Source: Reticulascus tulasneorum | Lineage: Eukaryota > Ascomycota > Sordariomycetes > Glomerellales > Reticulascaceae | NCBI GenBank assembly: GCA_001557505.1 | Contig: LSAX01000001.1 | Coordinates: 62,001-126,000, forward strand | DNA length: 64,000 nucleotides | Direction of reading: 5' to 3' | Shown here: piece after piece, positions 1 to 10,375 of the stretch | Layout: each line of letters starts with the position of its first letter | Numbering within the stretch: the stretch's first letter is position 1 | Notes under the pieces: generated by a model | What the model saw: only the letters and a program-made list of their open reading frames with translations | The model's database searches: none | Told to the model about the DNA's origin: nothing | Position numbers and translations under genes: made by a program

Positions 1-2
1 TT

Positions 3-1055
3 GAGCGGTACTCTTTGTGTAAAGACGTTCAAAAAGCTCAAAGGCACCCGAAAGGTGGTGGCAAGGAATATATCTCTGCTCCTCTGGTAAAGACGCGAGA
101 ACTCTCCAATTCGAAACCATGTCCACTAACAGTCTCACAGTTGGTCATGAATAATTTTTCTTCTCCATTTGCCGATTCGAGAAGCAAAGTACCGAAGCAC
201 CTCGAGTCGCTTGCCACTACCGTATTTCAGTCCCTGTTTCCGCCAATTAACCCCCAGACAACCCCCCTCAAGTCGATCAGGAGGGTTCTCCTGTTGAATC
301 GGGAGCAAAGCGCCGAAGATGATGGGTCTTTCATCCTGAACTTCCGCCACTATGCCATCACCACTCGAGCAACGGGCATGTCAAAACCATTACGACGACT
401 CAATGCAGCCGAGAGATTGCAAGCTACCAAGAAGACTCGCAAGGGAGGGGTACCCAATCTCGGGAAGCTTGAGGACATTGCGGACTTCATGATTGGAGGT
501 GACACCGGCGAAGGATACATGACAGATGGAACAAGCGGCAGCGAATTGGATACCGACGCAGAAGTTGAGGTCCTTGAGACAGCTCCGAGAAGAGTCACAT
601 CCAGCAAGCCAAAGGCTGCGCATGCCGATGACGGGGATGGTCCAATCGATGATGACGAAACCGTAGAGCGTCGTGCTGTTAAGTTGGTTGAACTCGGCCC
701 ACGTATGCGTCTTCGCCTGACCAAAGTTGAAGAAGGTCTTTGCTCAGGCAAGACAATGTGGCATGAACATATCCACAAGACGAAACAAGAGGTCCAGGAC
801 CTGGAGAAGCGATGGGCCCAGCGCAAACAAGAGAAAGATGCAAGGCGGAAGCAGCAAAAAGATAATGTCGACAAGAAACGGAAGGCTCAATCTGAAGTTG
901 GTGAAAAAGAGGGTGGCGGAAGTGACATGGACATAGATTATGACGATGAGTTTGATAGTGAAGGCCTGGAGGGCGATGCGGAGTTTCAGGTCAACGAGAA
1001 GATGGAAGATGCTGATGAGTGGGAAGACCAGGAACGGGAAATCAGCAATGGGTGA
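3..1055 (+). CDS. SSF1: Brix-domain ribosome assembly factor SSF1/PPAN, 3' part
   Basis: The N-terminus lies outside the window; about 332 residues remain. Ssf1 family proteins act in the nucleolus in 27S pre-rRNA processing and early 60S assembly. The visible part starts inside the Brix domain (YSLCKDVQKAQRHPK), passes FPPINPQTTPLKSIRRVLL and FRHYAITTR, and reaches the conserved C-terminal Brix half (ELGPRMRLRLTKVEEGLCSG). A basic coiled region and an acidic tail follow. The reading frame is open throughout, but positions 87-140 look like an intron. They begin GTAAAG, contain CTAAC and end CACAG, are exactly 54 nt, and code for 18 residues without family character. Splicing gives SAPL-LVMNNF, which fits the family better. 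Exons are then 3-86 and 141-1055. Family call is firm; the intron is inference. Confidence 0.9.
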   Translation, partial: ERYSLCKDVQKAQRHPKGGGKEYISAPLVKTRELSNSKPCPLTVSQLVMNNFSSPFADSRSKVPKHLESLATTVFQSLFPPINPQTTPLKSIRRVLLLNREQSAEDDGSFILNFRHYAITTRATGMSKPLRRLNAAERLQATKKTRKGGVPNLGKLEDIADFMIGGDTGEGYMTDGTSGSELDTDAEVEVLETAPRRVTSSKPKAAHADDGDGPIDDDETVERRAVKLVELGPRMRLRLTKVEEGLCSGKTMWHEHIHKTKQEVQDLEKRWAQRKQEKDARRKQQKDNVDKKRKAQSEVGEKEGGGSDMDIDYDDEFDSEGLEGDAEFQVNEKMEDADEWEDQEREISNG

Positions 1056-2516
1056 TGTCCCTAGAGGTGTCTGGGAACTCATCGAGAAAGGCTACCCCGT
1101 TTTATCAACATCCGCCCCAAAATCAGATACCCAAACAATAGATGCGGATCCGACGGTTACTGTAAACAACGGATGCGCCTATAATGATAGCCTACAAAAC
1201 CCATTAATCACTGAAACCAAGTGTGAAATCCCCCTCGATTGAGACACGCAGCCTTATCAGATTCTATAACACTACTCTACCTGCTCACGAGGTCAGTTCC
1301 GCGTAGAGTTTATCGAATCAACTCACCCCCAAAATGTTAGTCGTATCGTGTATGAACGTCCATCTACTCATCAGACTGGAGTGGCTAGTCCAGGTTGAAC
1401 TTCGACCCGCGTCTCAATTTTGTTTGTTTCATGTGTCTTGCGGCCAGCGATCCCGTGGTGTGAGTTGGACCCAGATATCCGGATTGATAAGCAAGACTAT
1501 TCGTTAACACATCTTTCCTCGAAAAGGAGCGCGCCCTTGGCCGCAAAACTTGTGACCTTGACTCTGGTGAAACCGTCCAAAGAACAAACCAAATGTGTCG
1601 AATTGGGGGGTCGACCAGTCTTCTGTTAAAGCGTGATTCTTTGGGCGACTGGAGGAAAGTAAAAAAATTGGCGGCAGCTAGGGAGCTTTCAAGTTTGGTT
1701 TTTTGAGCGGCCAGTCATTGCCAGAGTTGAAGCAATCATCCCAGCCGCCGACGATGGCAGCGGACATGAGCTCGTCATCTTTTATTTCGACACCCACTTC
1801 CCCAACCATCCTGAGCAATATCAAGATGCCACGGCGCAGTGGCATCCGAAAAATCCCTAGAGGCTGAATGCTATCGGTCATGGACATGTGCTGTTCTGCA
1901 TTTTCAACACTTCGTGAGACGGGTAATTTGGCAAGTTGGTGTGATGTTAGCAGATGGCTGGCACAATTCCAATATATAACTTGTTAACCAGCCAATTAGA
2001 AGATACTAGAGCGTATGAGCGGCCGAGCTACCGATGAATTCACAGGGCATTGACTGCAAAACGAGTCACAAATGGCATTCCACGATTTAGAGGGGCCGAA
2101 TACGGCACCCGCAAGCAGTAGATGTTCCTGGAAACTTTGATGAAAGCTATGAAAATGTACACAACCGACATGATCCTCAGATCTTCCTCCATGATGAAAC
2201 ACCGAAGATTTGACGAGAACAGATGAAAATCAAGAGTCCCTTTAACGATATCTTGAGTTAGAGTTCAGCGGCATGTCTAGAGTTGCTTAGGTCAAGAGTT
2301 CTAGAACCAAGCACTCCCTCGTGCTAACGACTCTTGTCTATTGCAAAAGCAACTTGGTCCCAAATGTAGATAAGCAACGACAAAGCCTTTGCAATGAGGC
2401 AAGCAATTGAACGGTGCTGAGGCCAGGGATGACGAAGTGCTCGCATGGCAGAACACAAGGTCATGCCGTCCCCTGTCGTTTTGTGTGTTGGCATCGAGTT
2501 GTAACATCAAATCCGG
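1056..2516. other. intergenic, convergent 3' regions of SSF1 and the CRF1-like gene
   Basis: Only short open frames occur here. The best is a 69-codon frame at 1678-1887 on the minus strand, which has no recognisable family and no splice partners. No RNA gene or repeat was seen. Confidence 0.5.
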
Positions 2517-4307
2517 TCAGATGCGTAGTAGGTTAACATCCGAGATGCTGCGCTGTCGCTTGTGACCGAGTGCATGATCACTCGCGGCCTTACGCTTCTG
2601 TGACACTGACTCGAGAGGACTGCGTGACAAGTCGTGCATCTGCTTCTTCTGTCGCCTCAATGGCGTCAACGGCACGGCAGCAGTCTCGAAACGGTCTGAC
2701 TTCAGACCACGTAACGTGCTGTAGTTGTAAGGGCTACTAAGAGCGAGAGAGTCCTGAGTTGCCTTCGAGCTCAATATCAGTCTTTGGTTGATTTGATCTC
2801 GTCGGAAGGCGCCAACAGTGTCTGCATTGATATGAGATAAGGCGTTGGATTCGCTTGATGCCGTTGTAGGGCGTGCGGGAGTGGAAGTCAAGTCGTCGCC
2901 CTCAGTCCATTCGGCACCATCGTCTTCATCATCGCCAGATGAACAGCCGCCATCCCAAGTGATGAAGTCGCTGATGTCCAGGTGCCGTTCCTCCTCGTCC
3001 TCGTCCGCATCAGCGCCAATGTCCGAGTTCTCGTCTGCGGTATTACCCTCAGACGCGAAGGGAAAGAAAGCCTCGGCGGGGCCCATGGCTTGCGTGTTCA
3101 AGTAGTCGCCAAATGTGTTGGATGAAAACATTGCACTCATCATGATCTGGGCGGAGTTGCTCAGCATCGGAGAGGACTGTTCCTCGATGGGGGCAAAGTA
3201 CTGGAAGTTAAATTGCTCTGGTGACAGGTCGAGCTGTCGCCTTCTGTGGGGGGTGAAGATCATCATCTTCCTTGAAATTGGGTTTACGACGGCAATAGGC
3301 TTCCTCTCTGAACTGTCAAGGTTGAAGCGGCCGACACGAGGCTGCCCACGACGGAACTTAATTGGCTGATCCGTATCAGAGCCGGACGATTCGTCTACGG
3401 GCTCAGCCCGCCGTAGTTTTCGACGTACCGGAGGCTCCGGGCTGTCTTCTTCAGTGGTATCGCCGTCGGCTAGCAAGGGTTAGCGCCAATTGGAAAACTC
3501 ACGACTCATACGGCACTATGGTAACTCACTCTCGTAGCCGTCGAGATCCTGGGATTCGTCGTAGTTAGGGAGAGGTGTCGCCACATCCAGAGGTGCCTCT
3601 TTGGAGGCAAGAGGGGTCGCAACAGGAGTGTCTTCGTCATCAAGCTCTTGAATGAAAGCCTCGACCTCCGATTCTCCAGCATGGTCATACTTGTAAGTCC
3701 CATGATAATCCCAGAAAGATCCAGAGTTGGACGAATCGTCATTGTCACCGTCGAGTTCGATTTCGCGGCGAAAGGCAGGATCCAGGGTGCTCTGGTCCAC
3801 AAAAATGTCAGGGAAGAAGTCGGCATGGTCGTCTTCGGTGTCCGTGGAGTCCGAATCGCTGGAAGGGACGTCGACAAAGCGAACATGGCGCTCCACTGGA
3901 GCAGAGGACCGCTTAGCCACGTGTTGGTCCGAGGTCGAACTTTCGTCCACCTCGGAGACAATACCATCCCAACTGACGCTCTCGTCAGCATCAACGTCTT
4001 CTTCTTCTTCTTCTTCTTCTTCTTCTTCATCCTCTTCGTCATCTTCTTCATCAGCATCGTCTTCTTCATCAACTGGGAGCGGCCGAGGCGAGATCGATTT
4101 GCGGGGGTGCAACTCATGAATTATAATGTGCTCCTCCTCGGCCGCATCCACATCTTCCTCGTCCTCATCTTCAGAGTCGCTAATCTCTTCGACACCGGAA
4201 TACCCTTCCTCGTCGGATAGGTTGAGTGAGGATGACGAGTCCGAGCCACGGCGCTTGGTTGCCTTCCGGGGCGCTGTGGGGAATTTTTGGCGGAGGTTGC
4301 GGGACAT
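2517..4307 (-). CDS. CRF1-type transcription factor
   Basis: Two exons, 4307-3530 and 3469-2517, with a 60-bp intron (GTGAGT...CTAACCCTTGCTAG) give 576 residues. The join restores GYETDGDTTEED, a hallmark of the fungal CRF1/IFH1-like family whose yeast members control ribosomal protein genes with Fhl1. Other signs are DEEGYSGVEEISDSEDEDEE near the N-terminus, the FFPDIFVDQSTLDPAFRREIE block, and RKPIAVVNPISRKMMIFTP. A long Glu/Asp run is encoded by GAA/GAG repeats. The C-terminus carries basic, NLS-like stretches. I chose the ATG at 4307 (A at -3) because it opens directly into the conserved MSRNLRQKFPTAPRKATKRR segment. The frame stays open upstream to about 4502, so a longer form is possible. 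Target genes cannot be seen from sequence. Confidence 0.78.
3997..4029 (-). repeat. GAA/CTT microsatellite inside the CRF1-like coding sequence
   Basis: A run of about ten CTT units on the plus strand (GAA on the coding strand) encodes the poly-glutamate core of the CRF1-like protein. Such repeats can change length in steps of one residue without breaking the frame. Confidence 0.8.
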
Positions 4308-4434
4308 TATTGTTATGCAGGGGTTGAAACTCGGGAGAGCGGTTGGGTTGCAGGGTGCTTCTGGAGAATTGGCGGTGAAGCCACTGGGTAACTTCAAAGA
4401 AATTTGATATTGACGGAGCCAATGGTCAAAGCCG

Positions 4435-4800
4435 TCAAACGTGCGAGTTGAAGAGGCTAATGGTATGCTTGGGCTTGAGGTCTGGGTATAGTAGGGAATC
4501 AACGTCGGTTGTTCTGTGCTTGAGAGATGGAGAGACTGGTGGGAGAGAGGCGTCCTTGGGGATGATGACGTCTGGCCCAGAGGATGGAGGGCAATTGCGA
4601 AGACTTGTGTTGGGATCAGATGTAGACTCTCTTCGAGAAGCAGAGCTCGTCGTCGGGAAGGGCTCTAGACAGTGAAAGTCTGGGCGAACTAGGTCGAAAA
4701 CAGGAGGATTGAATGTCTCGATGGGCTGTTGGACTGCAGGACGTGACCGGGACAGGCCACGTCCCACAGTGGTTGTTTACAGCTCAGCGACGGCGGACAT
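4435..4800 (-). other. long upstream open frame in the leader of the CRF1-like gene, interrupted once
   Basis: Reading down the minus strand from the ATG at 4800, the frame gives MSAVAEL, then TAA at 4779-4777. It then stays open in the same frame for over 110 codons to a TGA at 4437-4435. The second part has protein-like composition (VGRGLSRSRPAVQQPIETF, then SLLYPDLKPKHTISLF). It lies upstream of, and on the same strand as, the CRF1-like start. It could be a conserved leader peptide, an upstream gene broken by one stop codon, or chance. CTGTAAAC also resembles a weak splice donor, but I found no acceptor that makes a sensible product. Function unknown. Confidence 0.4.
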
Positions 4801-6479
4801 GATTCTCGACGAAGTGTGGTAGTGTATCTGACTGTCTCTGATTTCTCGGTATAGTGCGACTTCGTTGTCTTTATGGTTGTAGTGTGTGGTTGTTGAAAGA
4901 GAGAAGGAAGAAAAGAGAGAGGAGGAGGCTCCTTCTAACCTAATCCCCCGGCGCACACTTTTCGACCAAACTTTTTTTTTGGTGGGGTCTGATTCGCTTA
5001 CAGTGAGCTTGAGTGGCGCTAATCCGCTTTGGGGTCGCAGTCACCGCCTTTTTCTCTACAGTCCCGCATCTCGCATCGTGTCAGTTCACGTCTTGGGGAA
5101 GTCTGTCACGACCACTCGACAGTGGAAGAGCAGGAGATGGAGTGCGTAAAGACCATGGCTGGCAAGAATTGTGGTCTTACCTTAGAAATTTACCTGATTG
5201 CTTTTTTTTCCCACATGATCAATCTCTATTCCGCTCTTGGAAATTGTTCCGCTGGTGATCATTTTCTCGTCAAAGGGCAGGAGATCACGGAGACTCGCTC
5301 CACTTGGAAAGAATTGGGCGGAATGTACCCATCAATCGTCATTATGCCACTGAAGTGGGGTGAAAAAACTCCTCCTCTCTCGACGTACCTAGGTACTTAA
5401 TCTGGAGCGCTACGCAGAATGGGCCGCCCTCGTCCCATGTGCTCGAAAATTCACCCAGATCTTCCGGCCTTGCTTAGCATATATGTGTGCCCGCAGCGAC
5501 GCATGTCATCTCTTATTCGAATAGGATGCGCATATGTAGCACCTCCAACTTTCATCAATGAAAGGTTGACTCACCAATAGCATTCTCTCCGCTCAATGCC
5601 CATTCTGTACTACCCGGACTGAGTCACAACTGCCCTGCTGAGGTTCACGGTCAAGCGTTGTGCCATCGAGAATACTAAGGTAGGCTACAAGAACGTAGAG
5701 GGCTTAGGATGTCTTTTTGCAAGGCATGCCTATTGAAGCTAGCAAGTATTTCTTGCCATTCTGTCATGCAGCTGCTTTCGAATAGCGCCGGCACATGCAG
5801 TCCATCGCGCATTGAGTCACCTGAAGTGAAGATGGCTCTCATGCAGCATCATTGCGAAAAAGGAAAAGAAAGAAAAAGAGCCTTTTATGTATGCCCCTGT
5901 CCTCGTGACTCACTACAACGGGCCAGAGTTGGGTTCAGCCCACGGTGAAGTATTCTCATCAAAGTGTCTGGATGAGCGTCTCTGAAGAGCGCCTCATACC
6001 ATTAAGGTAGCTCAGGGAGAACAAAAGTTCAACGAACAGCTAGCCGTTCGATTTACTCATAGAGGAACCCCAGGCTACCAACGCTGGTAACCACTGTAGC
6101 CAACAAAACAGCGGGAGAAAATGATTTGAAGTACCTCTATGTTTTGCCTTGAACCTCGAAATCTGTGCCTTTACGTAGTACAAGGTGGGGTGGTCCTATG
6201 CCACATCCCCGCCCAAATTCACCCCACCCCCCACTTTTGTAAGACACCTGAGGACCAAAAACCAGTACAGTATTATTACTGTACAGTACGTAGTAAGTTA
6301 AATGTCACAATCTTATCTTATCGGTCCCGTTGCCGGGTCAAAAAAGTAAACATTGCAACTCGACGAAACTCAAGCCACAGTGCCATATGATGAGGTACAC
6401 AGCTCCTTCATGCCTCAGCAATTCGCCATCATTTCGTATCTTCACGACAACTTGAAAAGGTATTCAGAGATTTGAAATA
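4801..6479. promoter_or_regulatory. divergent promoter region between the CRF1-like gene and the kinesin
   Basis: About 1.7 kb holding the start regions of two divergent genes. There are T-runs near 4970 and 5200 and an AGGTACTTA palindrome-like site at 5389-5399. No gene, RNA or clear TATA box was seen. Short open frames at 5709-5948 and 6139-6390 look random. Confidence 0.5.
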
Positions 6480-9041
6480 ATGAACCCAACAACTTCCCAA
6501 AATCCTTCTGCGAATTTGTTCCAGGTGTATTTGCGCATGCGACCTCCCCCAGCTGGATTCGCCGCCGCAGATCGATTCTTAACCGTCGAGGAACCTGAAG
6601 CCCACTCACACCCGACTCACATCACGTTAAATCCTCCAAACGATAGGAAACGCTCAACCGAGAAATTTGCCTTCACCCAAGTCTTCGAGGAAGATGCCAC
6701 GCAACTCGATGTCTTCCACTGCACTGGCGTCGTGCCGCTGGTCGAAGGCGTCCTCGCTCCCCATGGTGGCGACGGTTCCGATGCCCTGTTGGCTACACTC
6801 GGAGTAACTGGCTCTGGAAAGGTGGGATTGGTGATTCTTGTCTGCTCGCATGGGTTGGACTAACACCTCCAGACTCACACTATTCTCGGCTCCCGGACCC
6901 AGAGGGGCATGACTCAACTCGCCTTGGACGTCATGTTCCGATCCATCGGATCGAACATGCTAGACTCTGGTACCTCCCTTGGCCTAGAAGCCTCGATCCA
7001 GGCCTCAGATGCGTCGGAAGCGTCCGTTATATCCGCACCAACCTTTCTCGAGACTGTATATGCAGACTTTGCTGGCCCGTCTCGTGCGGGCTCTAGAGCT
7101 GCTACTCCGATGATTGTAGGAACCCCACACCATTTCTTTGATACCCTTGCCTCCATGCCCTCTGCTTCAGCAGATGTGTTGTCGTTTAGTGCCAGTCCGA
7201 AAAGTATCCGGATTGTGACATCGACACCAAACAGCTCTCAGCGGAAAGTTGCGCGGGCTTGCACCCCGCCAGACCGCGGGAAAACACCTAAGCAGGTGTC
7301 TGCTGTACAGAGGCACTACATGCGTTTTACTTCAGCTGCAAGATTTAAGAATGTTACTAAAACGCCAGCTAAGGGCGAGTACTTTCCTCCACCGACCCCA
7401 CGGCGACTGCTTCAACGATCCTCAGTGTTGCCGCAAACACCCGATATCAGCTCGGTAAATGTTTCGTCGGACCCGTCGGCAGAGTATGCCGTCGTTTTAT
7501 CCATGTACGAGGTGTACAATGACAAAATCTACGATCTTCTCACACCACCCGTCAAATCCAACACCACCAAGGAGTACCGACGTCGACCCCTCCTATTCAA
7601 ATCCACCGAGCATTCTACAGATCGAAAGGTTGTTGCAGGTCTGCGCAAGATCATCTGCAGCAGCTTCACGGAAGCTCTGATGGTCCTGGAAGCAGGGCTA
7701 CACGAGCGCCAGGTTGCCGGCACTGGGAGCAATAGTGTATCCTCGCGAAGCCACGGGTTCTTCTGCGTCGAGGTTAAAAAAAGGTCACGCAGCAGAACGT
7801 CGCTTCCTTGGAGTGGCAGCACTTTAACCATTGTTGACCTTGCAGGGAGTGAACGAGCCCGGGACGCCAAGACACAAGGCGCCACCCTGGCCGAGGCCGG
7901 TAAGATCAATGAGAGCCTTATGTACCTCGGACAATGTCTACAAGCGCAGAGTGGCTCAGGTACCACGAGCAAGGTCCGTAAGAGCAAAATCCACACTCAA
8001 CCACCGCATACTAACGTTTCTTGACACCTCCAGCCCAGTATGATGCCGTTTCGTCAATGCAAAATGACCGAGCTTCTGTTCTCCAACTCCTTCTCTGCGA
8101 CATCGACGTCGTATGCTTCGAGCGTTGCACCTCGACGAAATTCACAAAAAGGTGTCATGATTGTTACAGCTGATGCGCATGGCGATCTGAACGCCACCTC
8201 ACAGATTCTACGATACAGTGCTCTAGCAAGGGAAGTGACGATACCGCGGATTCCCAGCATTACTTCAACTATTCTTGCAACAACAGCGTCCGTGGCCCAG
8301 CCATGCTCAAGTCCTGTGTCCCCAGGTCTCCTACAACACCATCGCCCATTTCTCCCACCCGGATCGGGATCTCATCGCAGCTTCTCTCCTACCAGCCCTG
8401 GTGAAGGTGATAGAGTCATTATGGAGCATGCCGCTCTCGAGATCGCCAGAATGCAGGAGGAAATCAACAGTCTTCATAGCGAGCTTGATCATGAGCGCGA
8501 TGCACGTGTCACTGCAGAGGCACACTTGCTCAGCATGGAGGACCGCCTGATTGATCTAGAGCAAGCTGTGCGTGAAGACTGCGTCGCGGAGCTTGAGGCT
8601 CGGTTCGATATTGAGATGGCACGGTGGAAAGCGAGTCTTGCCGTGGAACAAGAGCGAGGGGAAGAGCACTGGGATCGAAAGATTGATGTCCTCGAAAAAG
8701 GACTTGGAGCCAGCATTGACGTGGACTGCGACGAGAGTGAAGACAAGGAGAACGTGCTCATCGAGAACCTCGAACAAGAGAATGAAAGGCTGCGACGAGA
8801 ATTGGGTGTACTGAAACGCGAGCTCACTTGTCGAAGTCCGAGCAAGAGGCTGCCTCTCCAAGAGCGTGATGACTTTGGTGGCCGCAATACGGAAGTAGGG
8901 AGCCTGGAGAAGAAGCTGGAGAGGATGCGCGTTAGCAACGAGAGCGTCGCGAGCACGACCAGCTCGGGGAGTCCAAAGAAAATACGGAAGCTGGCTACCA
9001 GGCGATGGGATGATAATGCTGATGACGATGGCCTGTGTTAG
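6480..9041 (+). CDS. kinesin-6-like motor protein
   Basis: Three exons, 6480-6821, 6873-7973 and 8034-9041 (introns of 51 and 60 bp), encode 816 residues. The N-terminal motor shows YLRMRPPPAGF, the P-loop GVTGSGKT at about 107-115 with intron 1 directly after its lysine codon, YEVYNDKIYDLL at about 326, switch I NSVSSRSHGF, and switch II VDLAGSER at about 437. PFRQCKMTELL and LRYSALAREV close the motor. A disordered insertion of about 170 residues (145-318) sits before the YEVYN strand, where kinesin-6 motors (KIF20/KIF23, fission yeast Klp9) carry theirs. A coiled coil spans about 614-744, followed by a short basic tail. By family it would act on spindle midzone microtubules. Subfamily assignment rests on the insertion site and needs a tree. 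Confidence 0.85.
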
Positions 9042-9388
9042 ATGTAATGGCATGATTGTCGCCAATGCCATCTCCATCATGTTGGGTTGAGTCGGCTTGC
9101 ATATACCCTTGTTTGTTAGTTGTTGGTTTTCTCTAAAGAGGGCACAACTTTATCGCGTAATGACGTCTCAGGCATATCTTGTGAATCCTTTCATGAAATG
9201 GTCTGCACCAGGTGGGAGGCAAGGCAACGTTGAAAGAAATACATGCCCCATAGGCAAGTAGTGGGTATCAAATTCTTATCTCAACAAGATGTTCCCGTGT
9301 ACTTTACGTGCCATTTAACTACCTACCTCAAGTACCACCGGAAGCGTCTCGGCAACGGAAAAGATTATGCGCGGTTGCTCTACGTATC
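9042..9388. other. convergent 3' region
   Basis: About 350 bp between the kinesin stop and the stop of the membrane protein on the other strand. It presumably holds both 3' ends; nothing else seen. Confidence 0.5.
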
Positions 9389-10375
9389 TTACGGCGACTG
9401 CCGAGGGTGATGTTGGTCATTGACTTTGCCATAGAAAGTCCCATCTGCTGCAACAGAACCCGAGTGATGCTCAGTGTGATATACGCCGGTAGAGTTTTGC
9501 AAATTGATCTGTTCCTTTGGCTCGTGCGTTGGCAGGTGTGTGGACGGCGTGGAAATGTTTGTCGAAAGATGTGCCTCTTGCGGGTACACGGTCTGGGGGT
9601 ATTGTTGTCCCATCACTGGCTGTTGGTTGGTCAAGTACATCGGCATGTTGTTCGAGACCATGAGAATCGGAGGAGCTTGACGGTTGCGCTGGTGTGTTTC
9701 AACGCACGCTCGAACGAACAGTATGAAGTGAGTTATGCTGTAGGTAACATCAGAAAGAGGTCAATAATGCCTAGGCGGAGGAAGACATACAGAAGGAGGA
9801 TTGTGAACGCAAGAGTCGCGTCTTGGGAGGCCACGGCGGCAGGGAAGTAGGCAGAGCCCCCTTGGAGGCGACAGTAGTAGTCGCACTCTTGGAATATCCG
9901 AATTGTGACTTCAAATCCAATAGCCGTGGCACAGCCCAGCCATATCAGCAAATGCAGTCCGACATGAGCGCCCGGGTGGATGCCTAGCTTCCCTCCTCGC
10001 GCGCAAATTGTGATAAACTCGGCGACTTCCCATATGATCGCAAGGATCGCCTGTAACGAGAGTCAGTCCCAGTGGCTGGAGCAGCAATATTAAAACCAAA
10101 CAGACCGGTGGGCCGCTGCATATAAGGAACAAAATCGATGATATGTCATACGGCAAAGTCACAAGCCAGGCACTGATTCCTATGACTATAATGCTGAAGA
10201 CGAGATCAAGTGAACGAAAGACGATTTTGGCGATGTGCCACGGTCTGCTGAATGGTACGATACGCGGTGCTTGGTGGTATGGCTGCGGTTGATAGCCTTG
10301 GGGTATATGTTGGATATATTGCGACTGATGAGGGTTGTAGTACTGCTGTTGATATTGCTGCTGGCTTGTATCCAT
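9389..10375 (-). CDS. four-helix MARVEL-like membrane protein
   Basis: Three exons, 10375-10106, 10050-9791 and 9737-9389, with introns of 55 and 53 bp, give 292 residues. The first 40 residues are rich in Gln, Tyr and Pro. Four hydrophobic segments follow: SLDLVFSIIVIGISAWLV, then the SSILFLICSGPP/AILAIIWEVAEF stretch spanning intron 1, then LHLLIWLGCATAIGFEV, and ATLAFTILLLITHFILFV across intron 2. The splices restore AEFITICARGGKLGIHPGAH, a block I associate with conserved fungal MARVEL-like proteins. The C-terminal 100 residues are hydrophilic and Gln/Pro/His-rich. It probably sits in the plasma membrane or endomembranes. No biochemical role can be read from the sequence. Confidence 0.75.

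Noticed and set aside
1678..1887. 69-codon minus-strand small protein
   Set aside because: No family, no splice partners, no promoter signal; length within chance range.
3648..4220. Plus-strand frames rich in Ser or Phe
   Set aside because: They are mirror images of the GAA/GAG acidic codons of the CRF1-like gene.
9308..9850. 180-codon plus-strand open frame
   Set aside because: It overlaps the three-exon MARVEL-like gene on the other strand, whose splices restore a conserved membrane protein. The plus frame has no family features.
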